DNA of 64,000 nucleotides, taken from Lentisphaeraceae bacterium. Lineage in GTDB: Bacteria > Verrucomicrobiota > Lentisphaeria > Lentisphaerales > Lentisphaeraceae. Position 1 is the first letter of the stretch. Every line of letters begins with the position of its first letter. The translations under genes were made by a program, and so were the position numbers. The stretch covers positions 1 through 64,000 of the forward strand of contig JAJPOQ010000091.1 of assembly GCA_021232515.1 (NCBI GenBank), given 5' to 3'. Shown one piece after another: positions 26,429 through 33,990 of the stretch. Below the pieces are notes generated by a model. The model did not search any database, was not told the origin of the DNA, and saw nothing but the letters and a program-made list of their open reading frames with translations.

Positions 26429-27078
26429 CGGTTGATTTCCTCTCCGTTCTTCCAAGCACCCCAGCGCTCATAGTAGCTATTTCCAGCAGTACGCCAGAAG
26501 AAGCTTTCGGCATTTTCATTTTGCCAACGAATCATTATGCGAACTCCTAGAGGAATATCTAATCGATCTTCATCCCAATCTTCTAGCCATTCTAAATTTT
26601 CACTACTTTGTTCATTTTCAGCAACACTGACATAAGAGAACTCTACAGAATCAACACCTTCACTAAGAACACTTTGGTAAGCATCTTCATTTGCCTGAAC
26701 ACCTTCGACAAAAGGCCTTGTTTGGTAAACGGCTACAAGCTGAGCGTCATCGTTCACAAATAATTCAGCAAAGCGAAGACCACCATCCTGAAGATTATTT
26801 ATACGATTTAAGTAAGCAAAACGGATACGATCAGAATAACCGCCAAAGTGTGGCACAGACTGATTGTCTAAGTCGCGCCACTTAAAAGGAACCATATTTG
26901 TGAACATCTTTTTGATAGTTCTATCTAAAAGGACAAGTGACTCCACGTGTTTAGAACGTGCAGTTTGAGACTCCATGGAAGACGTCAAACCATGAACAAG
27001 AGTAACACAACTGATAGATAATCCGACAAAAAGAGCTAAAGCGATGATGACTTCGATAAGTGTGAAAGGCTTCCTCAT
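26425..27078 (-). CDS. gspJ: GspJ-like minor pseudopilin
   Basis: The 217-residue protein has the prepilin signal MRKPFTLIEVIIALALFVGL, with Pro (not Gly) before Phe and Glu at +5. The body shows the GspJ pattern: LVLLDRTIKKMF, then SDRIRFAYLN, VLSEGVDSVEFSYV and LPLGVRIMIRW-like (DIPLGVRIMIRW) strands. GspJ is part of the I-J-K tip complex. Overlaps of 4 bases with gspI and gspK show tight coupling. Confidence 0.87.
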   Translation of the reverse strand: MRKPFTLIEVIIALALFVGLSISCVTLVHGLTSSMESQTARSKHVESLVLLDRTIKKMFTNMVPFKWRDLDNQSVPHFGGYSDRIRFAYLNRINNLQDGGLRFAELFVNDDAQLVAVYQTRPFVEGVQANEDAYQSVLSEGVDSVEFSYVSVAENEQSSENLEWLEDWDEDRLDIPLGVRIMIRWQNENAESFFWRTAGNSYYERWGAWKNGEEINR

Positions 27079-27467
27079 TGCAGGTCATCCTCTGCAACTA
27101 TTTTTTCGATAGTAAGAGTATGTATTTCATTGCCATCTGAATAAAGACGAATTGTGTATTCTCCAAGTATCCAGCCATTTAGAGGATCATACTTTTCCTC
27201 ATTTACATCATCCCCTATTGGAGCTTCATTCAATTCACAATCAATTGAGAATCCTTCTGGAAGCATGTCTGACGGAAACTCTGCATCGTGACCAAAAAGT
27301 AAATAGTACTCAGCTCCAAGTGCAACTAAGTGCTCTTTTGCCCATTGATCTTCAACGTCATAAGTCTGGAGGTGAGCTCTAGAGCTCATTTCAACGGCAG
27401 CAACTGCACCAAAAGCGAGTATAAGTGAAGCAATAAGAACTTCAACAAAGGTAAATTTCGACTTCAT
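27075..27467 (-). CDS. gspI: GspI-like minor pseudopilin
   Basis: The start is ATG 27467, sharing a base with the gspH-like stop (TGATG); a TTG one codon earlier is also possible. The 130-residue protein opens MKSKFTFVEVLIASLILAFG, with Lys before the cut and Glu at +5, and the following helix ends AVEMSSRAHLQ. The remainder (LVALGAEYYLLFG, FSIDCEL, GEYTIRLYSDG) is a short GspI-type domain. It should nucleate the pseudopilus tip with J and K. Confidence 0.83.
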   Translation of the reverse strand: MKSKFTFVEVLIASLILAFGAVAAVEMSSRAHLQTYDVEDQWAKEHLVALGAEYYLLFGHDAEFPSDMLPEGFSIDCELNEAPIGDDVNEEKYDPLNGWILGEYTIRLYSDGNEIHTLTIEKIVAEDDLQ

Positions 27468-28012
27468 CAATACTCAACTTCTGTTAGTTGAAGTTGACCA
27501 TTTAGCCGACCTACTGTTAGAGAATATTCTTGCTCGAGAATTTTCAAGGTGATGACTGGCCCCGTGGCTTCTCCATCTGGATAGAAGTAAAAGGGAATAC
27601 TTCCCTCTTCTGTCAAAAAGTCATCATAATCAGAAACGAAGGCATTATTACCAAAAGAGTCATACTCATCTCCACCTGACCAAGCTATAACCGAACCTTC
27701 TCTATTCATTTGCTCAAGTTCGGCATCTTCAGGATTTAAGGTTTCAAGTGCAGACTGATTGTCTTTACTTTTTAGAGTACAATAGAAAGTTCCATCATCT
27801 TTAGGAATGATAGAAAGGAGGACGTCATTATTAAATGCTTGAGCTCTTATAGCCGCATTCACAAACACCATCTTCAATTCATCCTGAACTTCAAAACGAA
27901 CTGTAGCTGGGCTTTCGTCTGAACTAACAACAGCAATAGTCATGACAATCACTAGGATCATCACAACTATAATCACCTCAATAAATGAGAAGAATCTTGC
28001 CGTCTTTTTCAA
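27467..28012 (-). CDS. gspH: GspH-like minor pseudopilin
   Basis: The 181-residue protein opens MKKTARFFSFIEVIIVVMIL, with Phe before the cut, Glu at +5 and a hydrophobic helix to about residue 29. The body has the GspH pattern (VRFEVQDELKMVFVNAAIRAQAFNNDVLLSI in outline, then a C-terminal beta domain ending QLQLTEVEY). GspH links the tip complex to the major pseudopilin shaft. It lies 9 bases after gspG and shares one base with the gspI-like start. Confidence 0.83.
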   Translation of the reverse strand: MKKTARFFSFIEVIIVVMILVIVMTIAVVSSDESPATVRFEVQDELKMVFVNAAIRAQAFNNDVLLSIIPKDDGTFYCTLKSKDNQSALETLNPEDAELEQMNREGSVIAWSGGDEYDSFGNNAFVSDYDDFLTEEGSIPFYFYPDGEATGPVITLKILEQEYSLTVGRLNGQLQLTEVEY

Positions 28013-28021
28013 AGATATAAA

Positions 28022-28447
28022 TTAGTTTGCTGATTTTGATAGAGTTATATCAGCGTTGGTACCTTCGCCACCAGGTTGCCCATCTCCACCGTAGCTAATG
28101 ATTTCAAACTTATTAAATAACTCTGGACGACTTTCAAATTTGTATGCATTGCCCCATGGATCATTTGGCACTGTTTCTAAGTATTGCTTCCAATTCTTAA
28201 GGCCTTGACTATTTGAAACTAGGTCTTCAATCGAAGTTGGGAACTTGCCAGTATCTAGTTTAAAACGAGTAATTGTTTCTTTCAGTGTGTTTATTTCAAC
28301 TTTAGCTGCATTGACCTTAGCAGATTCAGCATCATCTAAGAAACTAGGTACAGCAAGGGCTGCTACAAGTGCTACAATTGTAATGGCAATGATAACTTCC
28401 AATAAGGAGAAGTTATTTCTTCTTACTTTTCTATTTAACTTTTTCAT
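28022..28447 (-). CDS. gspG: Major pseudopilin GspG
   Basis: The 141-residue protein has a 12-residue basic leader, then FSLLEVIIAITIVALVAALA with Glu at +5 and Asn at -1. The GspG hallmarks follow: KVNAAKVEINTLKETITRFKLDTGKFPTSIEDL, the WGNAYKF core (VPNDPWGNAYKF) and the glycine-rich calcium-site loop YGGDGQPGGEGTNADI. It forms the pseudopilus shaft that pushes substrates through the secretin. It sits second in the operon after gspF, 12 bases downstream. Confidence 0.95.
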   Translation of the reverse strand: MKKLNRKVRRNNFSLLEVIIAITIVALVAALAVPSFLDDAESAKVNAAKVEINTLKETITRFKLDTGKFPTSIEDLVSNSQGLKNWKQYLETVPNDPWGNAYKFESRPELFNKFEIISYGGDGQPGGEGTNADITLSKSAN

Positions 28448-28459
28448 TTAACGTCCTTT

Positions 28460-29659
28460 TTATTTGAATTTAGTAACATCTGAAATTGCCATGAACATGG
28501 TCACAACAATGAAAGCAATAACCAAACCTAAAGTCACAATGACTAGAGGTTCGAATAAACTTAAAAAACCTTTTATTTTTGACTTCATTTCGCTGTCATA
28601 ACGAGAGCCAACACGTTCCATCATCTCTTCGACATTTCCTGTTTCTTCACCAACTGCTAACATCTTGGTCACTAGCTTGGGCAGGAATTCACTTTGAGAT
28701 AAAGCATGAGAGAGTTTTTCACCTTGTCGAAGTCTACTGGAAACAGAGCTTATTGACTGACGAATAACCGAGTTAGGAAGAACACGGGCAGAAATCTGTA
28801 CTGCTTGCAGGAGGTGAACGCCACTTTTAAGCATAACGGCCATAGTTTTAACTAAAGTCGCTACATTCCCTACCACAACGATATTCTTTATCACAGGAAG
28901 TTTGAGCAGAATCTCATCCATTTTTTCTTGGACTTTCTCGTTATTCTTCAAATAAATCAAAAAGCCGACAAATGAAACGAAACCGATAATCAATAAGTAC
29001 CAATAGTTCTGTACAACATAGGAGATGTCTAGAAGTATTTGAGTCATGGTACCTGGGGCACGTTTACTTTGCTCAATGATCTTGGAAAATTTTGGAACAA
29101 TGAAACCAAGCAGAAACAAAACTACAGAAAAACTCACAAAGCCGATAACAAATGGATAAATACTTGCTGAAATAACATAAGAGCGAAGTTCTTTTCTTTC
29201 ATTCAAGTAAGTCTGCATCTGCTTGAGAACAAGTGGTAATGCGCCCGACTCTTCACCTACTTCGACGATATTTCCATAAATACGAGGAAACATATTATTT
29301 CTATCGCGAACAAGCTGAGAGAACTTTCGACCTTCATGCAAACCTTGACGCATATCGCGGATGAAGTCTGCATCAGCCGGGACTTCCATAGTTTCTTCAA
29401 TTATCGCAAGTGATCTTTCAAGAGGAATACCGGCTTCAAGAAGTGGAACAAGGCGGTCTGTAAATTCAGTCGCATTAAACTTTGAACGGCTGATTATGCC
29501 TTTCTTTTTAGATGAGCCTTCTCCTTCACCAAGGAAGTCTACAGGTGTCATTCGGCGCATTTTTAAACGACGAATAGCATCGTTCTGTGACTCACCTTCT
29601 ATAACAGTTTCTATAACTGCACCAGAGGCGTCAGCAGCTTTAAAGCGGTAAAGGGGCAT
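28460..29659 (-). CDS. gspF: Type II secretion platform protein GspF
   Basis: The start is placed at ATG 29659 (AGG nine bases upstream); a TTG two codons earlier is too close to that site. The 399-residue inner-membrane protein has two T2SSF repeats (about 63-190 and 265-390), each with the cytoplasmic motif ending in G-L/V-GEESG (VEVGEESGALP and LAVGEETGNVEEM), and three membrane helices (about 165-195, 215-235 and 365-390). An N-terminal YRFKAADASGAV domain precedes. GspF anchors the assembly ATPase. This is the first gene of the operon. Confidence 0.95.
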   Translation of the reverse strand: MPLYRFKAADASGAVIETVIEGESQNDAIRRLKMRRMTPVDFLGEGEGSSKKKGIISRSKFNATEFTDRLVPLLEAGIPLERSLAIIEETMEVPADADFIRDMRQGLHEGRKFSQLVRDRNNMFPRIYGNIVEVGEESGALPLVLKQMQTYLNERKELRSYVISASIYPFVIGFVSFSVVLFLLGFIVPKFSKIIEQSKRAPGTMTQILLDISYVVQNYWYLLIIGFVSFVGFLIYLKNNEKVQEKMDEILLKLPVIKNIVVVGNVATLVKTMAVMLKSGVHLLQAVQISARVLPNSVIRQSISSVSSRLRQGEKLSHALSQSEFLPKLVTKMLAVGEETGNVEEMMERVGSRYDSEMKSKIKGFLSLFEPLVIVTLGLVIAFIVVTMFMAISDVTKFK

Positions 29660-29676
29660 TAACAAAGACCTAATTA

Positions 29677-29690
29677 TTTAAACGTTTAAA
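29677..29690. promoter_or_regulatory. Perfect palindrome upstream of the secretion operon
   Basis: TTTAAACGTTTAAA is a perfect 14-base palindrome 18 bases upstream of the gspF start codon. It could be an operator or a 5'-leader element. A TATAAT-like -10 on the minus strand lies at 29752-29747, without a good -35. Identification as a regulatory site is inferred. Confidence 0.35.
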
Positions 29691-29943
29691 CAGAGCCTCC
29701 GACATAGGATTTCGTCAGAAGTTCCAATAAAATTCATAAAAGTTTGATTATATAACGTATAAAACTCATAAAAATTGAATGTTTTTATGAAATTACCCAA
29801 GATTCATAACATTAGCTGGATAAAATGAATCTTCTATTTATAAATTAGTAAATTAAGTTAATCACAAACTAATCTATGAAGGCACCATTGGAATCCAACG
29901 ATGCTCTGCTATAATTCTTTGAATTTTAATCGAAAGGACATGT

Positions 29944-31200
29944 ATGAATTTTAAGGGTGAACTGTTTCTTGCCTGGAGATACCTAAAACCACAAAAGTCT
30001 CTAGTGACTTTACTCACATACATTTCTCTTTTGGGACCAATATTGGGCGTTGGTGTTCTGATTGTAGTTATGTCTGTTATGAACGGCATGCCAAGAGAGT
30101 TCGTTCAGAAAATGATGGAGTACCACGCTCATGTCAAAATTCAGGGTCGAGAACCAATCAAAGATGCTGATAAGCTGATTAAATACCTTGAGGATACTTA
30201 CGACGTAAAAGCCGCTCCAGTCACCTCTACCCATGTTTTTTTACAGAAAGATAAGATTCACGGGTTTTTAGCGAAAGGTGTCTACCCTCCAAAAGACAAA
30301 GATGTAAGCCAACTTAAGAACTACATCGACAAAAGGTATATGCCTGAATATAAGCTTAAGCCCAATGAGATAGTCATCAGCCAAAGCACATATTATGAAA
30401 CTGGTATTAAAGCTGGTGACGAAATTCTTCTGCATTCTCCAGAGAAGTATAAAAAAATGCTTGAACAGCAAAGTAATGGTGAGACGGATCGTGTTTACAT
30501 AAATACCGCGAAGAAGTTTAAAGTTGCCGGTTACTTCAGTCTTGGTTCGAGTAAGATTGATAAAAACTTTATCATTATGCATCAAGATTCGGCCAATGAA
30601 CTTCTTTCCTTAAATTGGGGTGATGCAACAGAAATTGAAATGACACTTAAAGACCCCAAAACATCAATAGATTTTATTAATAATGTACTGAGAAAAGACA
30701 ATAACTTAATTGGTTATCATTTTATTCCTTGGCAAAATGAAAGTGATGGCATTTATAACCGGATTCAAAGAGAGAAAGCACTTATGATGTTCGTTCTTTT
30801 CTTCATAATGGGAGGAGCTGCCATAGGTGTTGCCGCTTGTATCTTCTCACTAGTTATTCAAAAAACCAAAGAAATAGGTATTCTGAAAGCAACCGGAGCG
30901 AATCCCCTCTCCATCATCGTTATATTTTTAAGTCAAGGTGCATTTATCGGCATACTTGGCTCCCTCATCGGCTTTGGTGGTGGTTTACTAGTCTTAAGAT
31001 ACAGAGAATATGTTGCTAAATTCCTTGGTGCTTGGGATAAAGAACTTTATCGTCTCGACCACGTTCCTATGTATTTAGATCCAAATGATATAAACATGAT
31101 TTTCTGGGGATCAATAATTATCTGTATTGTTGCCTCTATTATCCCGGCAATCATTGCAGCCTGTGTTAATCCTGTCAAAGCTTTACATAGTGGAGGTTAA
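29944..31200 (+). CDS. lolC: Lipoprotein-releasing permease LolC/LolE
   Basis: The 418-residue MacB-type permease has four membrane helices (about 22-45, 277-302, 318-340 and 380-405) and a large periplasmic domain between the first and second. Family landmarks are the N-terminal ARYL-like start (LAWRYLKPQKS, then ISLLGPILGVGVLIVVMSVMNG), KTKEIGILKATGANPLSI and the C-terminal NPVKAL. With the adjacent LolD ATPase it extracts outer-membrane lipoproteins from the inner membrane. A single gene for LolC/E rather than two suggests a homodimeric (LolF-like) exporter. It is divergent from the secretion operon across 284 bases. Confidence 0.92.
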   Translation: MNFKGELFLAWRYLKPQKSLVTLLTYISLLGPILGVGVLIVVMSVMNGMPREFVQKMMEYHAHVKIQGREPIKDADKLIKYLEDTYDVKAAPVTSTHVFLQKDKIHGFLAKGVYPPKDKDVSQLKNYIDKRYMPEYKLKPNEIVISQSTYYETGIKAGDEILLHSPEKYKKMLEQQSNGETDRVYINTAKKFKVAGYFSLGSSKIDKNFIIMHQDSANELLSLNWGDATEIEMTLKDPKTSIDFINNVLRKDNNLIGYHFIPWQNESDGIYNRIQREKALMMFVLFFIMGGAAIGVAACIFSLVIQKTKEIGILKATGANPLSIIVIFLSQGAFIGILGSLIGFGGGLLVLRYREYVAKFLGAWDKELYRLDHVPMYLDPNDINMIFWGSIIICIVASIIPAIIAACVNPVKALHSGG

Positions 31201-31203
31201 GAA

Positions 31204-31884
31204 ATGAACGAAATTTTAAAAATCTCTAGTGTAAGCAAAACTTACAAAACAGAACATGGGCCTCTTAAAGTTCTTGATGATGTTTCTTTCTCTGTAAATA
31301 AAGGTAGCTGGACAATGCTTGTTGGCGCCAGTGGCTCAGGTAAAACTACCCTTCTTCAACTCCTTGGCGCACTCGATAAACCAGATGTAGGAACAATTCA
31401 GTTAAGCGGTAGTGACTATGCGAAAGCAGGTAGTTTTGCCTCAGCTAAAACAAGAAGAGAAAAGCTTGGATTTGTATTTCAAAGTTTTAATCTTCTACCA
31501 GAACTAACTGCTCTTGAGAATATCATGCTTCCTGGTCTCTTTAAAAGTTCAGATAAGAAAGCCGTAAAGAAGAGAGCTCAAGACTTACTTGCGAAGTTAA
31601 ATCTTTCCGATAGAGCGACTCATAAACCCAATGCACTATCTGGTGGTGAACAACAGCGTATCGCTATAGCTCGTTCACTTATAAATGATCCTGAAATTAT
31701 CCTTGCAGATGAACCAACGGGTAATTTAGATCCGAGTACTTCTGATGTAATTATCGATATATTTAAAGGGCTCATAAAAGATCAAGGGAAAACCATAGTT
31801 ATGGTAACTCACGATCACGCCTTAAAGTCACATGCATCTAAAGTTCTTCAGTTAGATAAAGGAAGGATTGTTAAGCGTGCTTGA
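31204..31884 (+). CDS. lolD: Lipoprotein-releasing ABC ATPase LolD
   Basis: The 226-residue ATPase has Walker A GASGSGKT, the Q-loop [17 protein letters not shown] typical of the LolD/MacB class, ABC signature [15 protein letters not shown], Walker [13 protein letters not shown] and the switch His in VMVTHDH. It powers lipoprotein release together with the permease encoded 3 bases upstream. Its stop overlaps the start of tadA. Confidence 0.95.
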   Translation: MNEILKISSVSKTYKTEHGPLKVLDDVSFSVNKGSWTMLVGASGSGKTTLLQLLGALDKPDVGTIQLSGSDYAKAGSFASAKTRREKLGFVFQSFNLLPELTALENIMLPGLFKSSDKKAVKKRAQDLLAKLNLSDRATHKPNALSGGEQQRIAIARSLINDPEIILADEPTGNLDPSTSDVIIDIFKGLIKDQGKTIVMVTHDHALKSHASKVLQLDKGRIVKRA

Positions 31885-32377
31885 TTTTAAAAGCGACAAT
31901 TACTACATGAATCAAGCTCTTCGACAAGCTCGACAAGCGGATGCTGCTGACGAAGTTCCTATAGGAGCCGTTATAGTTAAAGATGGCGAAGTTATCGGTC
32001 GAGCATTTAACCAAGTTGAAACTTTAAACGACGCGACTGCTCATGCCGAGATATTGGCAATAACTCAAGCGTCTTCGAAAATCAACAACTGGCGCTTAAG
32101 CGGTTCAACTTTATATGTCACCAAAGAACCTTGTCCTATGTGTGCCGGTGCAATTGTTAATTCAAGAATTGATAAAGTAGTCTTTGGCCTACAAGACTCA
32201 AATGGTGGTGGTTGTGGCGGTGCTTTCAATATTCACAATCACGATGGCCTTTTACATAAGTACGAAATAAAAGGCGGCTTTATGGAGCTTGAAAGTTTAG
32301 AGATAATTCAAGACTTTTTCCAAAGGCGCCGCCAAGAAAAGAAAGCGTCTAAAAAGAACCCTCCCCTTTTGGATTAA
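31877..32377 (+). CDS. tadA: tRNA adenosine deaminase TadA
   Basis: GTG at 31877 is preferred, with GGAAGG (31861-31866) ten bases upstream; a TTG at 31868 nearly abuts that site. The 166-residue zinc enzyme converts A34 to inosine in tRNA-Arg(ACG). The deaminase motif HAE (His56, Glu58) and PCPMC (Cys86, Cys89) are intact, and EVPIGAVIVKDGEVIG and NNWRLSGSTLYVT are typical. It overlaps lolD by 8 bases and is followed after 3 bases by a PHP phosphoesterase, so all four genes from lolC onward look co-transcribed. Confidence 0.95.
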   Translation: MLDFKSDNYYMNQALRQARQADAADEVPIGAVIVKDGEVIGRAFNQVETLNDATAHAEILAITQASSKINNWRLSGSTLYVTKEPCPMCAGAIVNSRIDKVVFGLQDSNGGGCGGAFNIHNHDGLLHKYEIKGGFMELESLEIIQDFFQRRRQEKKASKKNPPLLD

Positions 32378-32380
32378 ACT

Positions 32381-33202
32381 TTGAACTACGACTTACACTG
32401 CCATTCAACTGCATCTGATGGAGCACTCTCTCCTACAGCGTTAGTGGCACGTGCAAAAGAAAAAGGTGTGACTCACCTTGCTCTAACAGATCACGACACT
32501 GTCTCTGGCTTAAAAGAAGCACAGACGGCTTCAGAAACTTACGGTATAGATCTTATAAACGGCATAGAACTTTCCACTCAATGGAAAGATTATAACATCC
32601 ATATGGTCGGCCTAAATTTTGATCTAAATAATGAGCGATTGAATAAGTGCATTGAGGAACAAAAAGGCGCTCGAGGCCGACGTTACCTTACAACTCTAGA
32701 GATATTCTCCAAACACGGTATAGAAGACACTGAAAAACAAATTGAAACATTTGCTGCAGGGAATCCGCCAAGTCGGCCAAACTTCGCTAAGTTTTTAGTA
32801 GAGAATGGTCATATGAAAGATTACTCAGAAGCTTATGAGTCACTAAGCTCTGGCGGTAAATTTTACGTAAACCCAGGTTGGGAGTACTTAGAGTATGCTG
32901 TTAAGTGGATTAATAATGCTGGAGGAGTTGCTATACTCGCTCATCCGGATAAATACGGCTTGAGTAAGCCTGGACTAAAAGGTCTTGTTCGCTTATTTAA
33001 AGATGCCGGGGGTAAAGCTATAGAGGTTTGCTACGGAGCTGGCTCAAAAGCGGCTATAAGTAAGGCAGCGCATTTAGCAAGGGAGTATGAACTACTAGGA
33101 AGCGTTGGTTCAGACTTTCATAGACCTGGGCAACCAGGGATAGAGCTTGGAAAAATACAGGCACTCCCTAAAAGCGTTAAACCTATTTGGGAATGCCTGT
33201 AA
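32381..33202 (+). CDS. PHP-domain phosphoesterase (YciV/RNase AM-like)
   Basis: This 273-residue PHP-family hydrolase has the four metal motifs: LHCHSTASDG, ALTDHDTVSG, AILAHPDKYG and VGSDFHRPG. The domain order and the GIELS..W....H.VGL segment match the YciV (TrpH) group, which acts as a 3',5'-nucleoside bisphosphate phosphatase and 5'-3' exonuclease trimming rRNA (RNase AM). The start is TTG at 32381, because the first metal motif begins only four residues later. It is the last gene of the lolC-lolD-tadA group. Confidence 0.92.
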   Translation: MNYDLHCHSTASDGALSPTALVARAKEKGVTHLALTDHDTVSGLKEAQTASETYGIDLINGIELSTQWKDYNIHMVGLNFDLNNERLNKCIEEQKGARGRRYLTTLEIFSKHGIEDTEKQIETFAAGNPPSRPNFAKFLVENGHMKDYSEAYESLSSGGKFYVNPGWEYLEYAVKWINNAGGVAILAHPDKYGLSKPGLKGLVRLFKDAGGKAIEVCYGAGSKAAISKAAHLAREYELLGSVGSDFHRPGQPGIELGKIQALPKSVKPIWECL

Positions 33203-33209
33203 GTCTGTC

Positions 33210-33539
33210 TTATCTTTGTAGGAAAGCTTGTTTCTGTGGAGAATAATTAATCGGCGGAAACTCTGGTGTCGGTGGTATGTGTGAAGGTTGTGGTGGTTGA
33301 TGAGACTGTTGCGGTACTGAAACCTTATCTATCTCTTCCATGAGCTGACCTAAAGCTAAATAGATCTCTGTAAGCCTATCTTCGATTGGTTTTTGATTTT
33401 CTTCATCCTTAGAAAGATACTGAATAAAACCAATTTGTTCGCGCAACTGATACTGCACTCTTTCAAGTTTACTTATTCGCTCACGAGTTATTAAGTAACG
33501 CTGTTCCAATAAATCCAGTCTGTCTTCTATAGTACTCAT
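33210..33539 (-). CDS. Coiled-coil protein of unknown function
   Basis: The 109-residue soluble protein has a heptad-rich N-terminal half (about 1-75; EDRLDLLEQRYLITRERISK then LERVQYQLREQI and LTEIYLALGQLMEEIDKV) that should form a long coiled coil. The C-terminal third is rich in Pro and Gln (SHQPPQPSHIPPTPEFPP). There is a loose resemblance to SlyX-like proteins, not enough to name it. It is convergent with the PHP gene, 7 bases apart. Its start has only a modest ribosome binding site (GAGAG). Confidence 0.7.
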   Translation of the reverse strand: MSTIEDRLDLLEQRYLITRERISKLERVQYQLREQIGFIQYLSKDEENQKPIEDRLTEIYLALGQLMEEIDKVSVPQQSHQPPQPSHIPPTPEFPPINYSPQKQAFLQR

Positions 33540-33708
33540 TTCTTCTCTCTTCCGTTCTACACAATCCCCTTATTAAAAAACACGCCCAAAGCTAAAATTA
33601 GTCTGCACAACTAAACGACCTAAATCTTATTTCTTACATATAAGTTATGTAAGGATCATCATTTTATAGAAAAATATTTTGAATTGCAAGATTATTTTAA
33701 GTTTATCC

Positions 33709-33735
33709 TAAAGAGAACTTGAGAGCTGTCGATAG
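33709..33735 (+). promoter_or_regulatory. Candidate sigma-28 (FliA) promoter
   Basis: TAAAGAGA (33709-33716), an 11-base spacer and GTCGATAG (33728-33735) resemble the FliA consensus TAAAGTTT-N11-GCCGATAA. Spacing is exact, with 5 of 8 and 6 of 8 positions matching. The ATG of the YjfB-like gene lies 35 bases after the -10 box. Confidence 0.5.
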
Positions 33736-33769
33736 GAAAGTAAGAACCATTAAATGTAAGGAGGTCACC

Positions 33770-33949
33770 ATGGATGCTTTATCCGGCCCTTCTGAAATGC
33801 AGGCTGCGGCTTTTTCACAATCGAAAGATGTTGCTGTCCTGAAGAAAAGCATTGACAATGAGAAACAGATGGCAGCTCAATTAATTGACGCTATACCAAA
33901 AGTAAATCATGATGCTCCTAAAGGTCAGCAAGTAAGAATGCAGGCCTAG
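33770..33949 (+). CDS. YjfB-like small putative motility protein
   Basis: From ATG at 33770 this is 59 residues. An unusually strong ribosome binding site (AAGGAGGT, four bases before the ATG) fixes the start; an in-frame extension upstream lies inside the leader. The peptide (MQAAAFSQSKDVAVLKKSID... then AAQLIDAIPK) follows the YjfB_N pattern: short polar helix with SQ, a run of alternating Val/Leu, Lys-Lys, then Q-L-I/L-D. In Bacillus the family is associated with the sigma-D motility regulon; its molecular role is unknown. The gene stands alone between a candidate sigma-28 promoter and a strong terminator. Confidence 0.78.
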   Translation: MDALSGPSEMQAAAFSQSKDVAVLKKSIDNEKQMAAQLIDAIPKVNHDAPKGQQVRMQA

Positions 33950-33951
33950 AG

Positions 33952-33990
33952 AAAACTCCGGCAGATTGGCTCCGCCGGAGTTTTTGTTTT
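33952..33990. terminator. Strong bidirectional terminator
   Basis: AAAACTCCGGC (33952-33962) and GCCGGAGTTTT (74-84 of the next line, 33974-33984) form a perfect GC-rich stem, followed by a long T tract on the plus strand. On the minus strand the same hairpin ends in TTTT and serves clpB. Confidence 0.92.

Noticed and set aside
28551-28570. GGTTCGA-like words suggesting tRNA T-loops (also near 30545)
   Set aside because: They lie inside gspF and lolC coding sequence without cloverleaf pairing.
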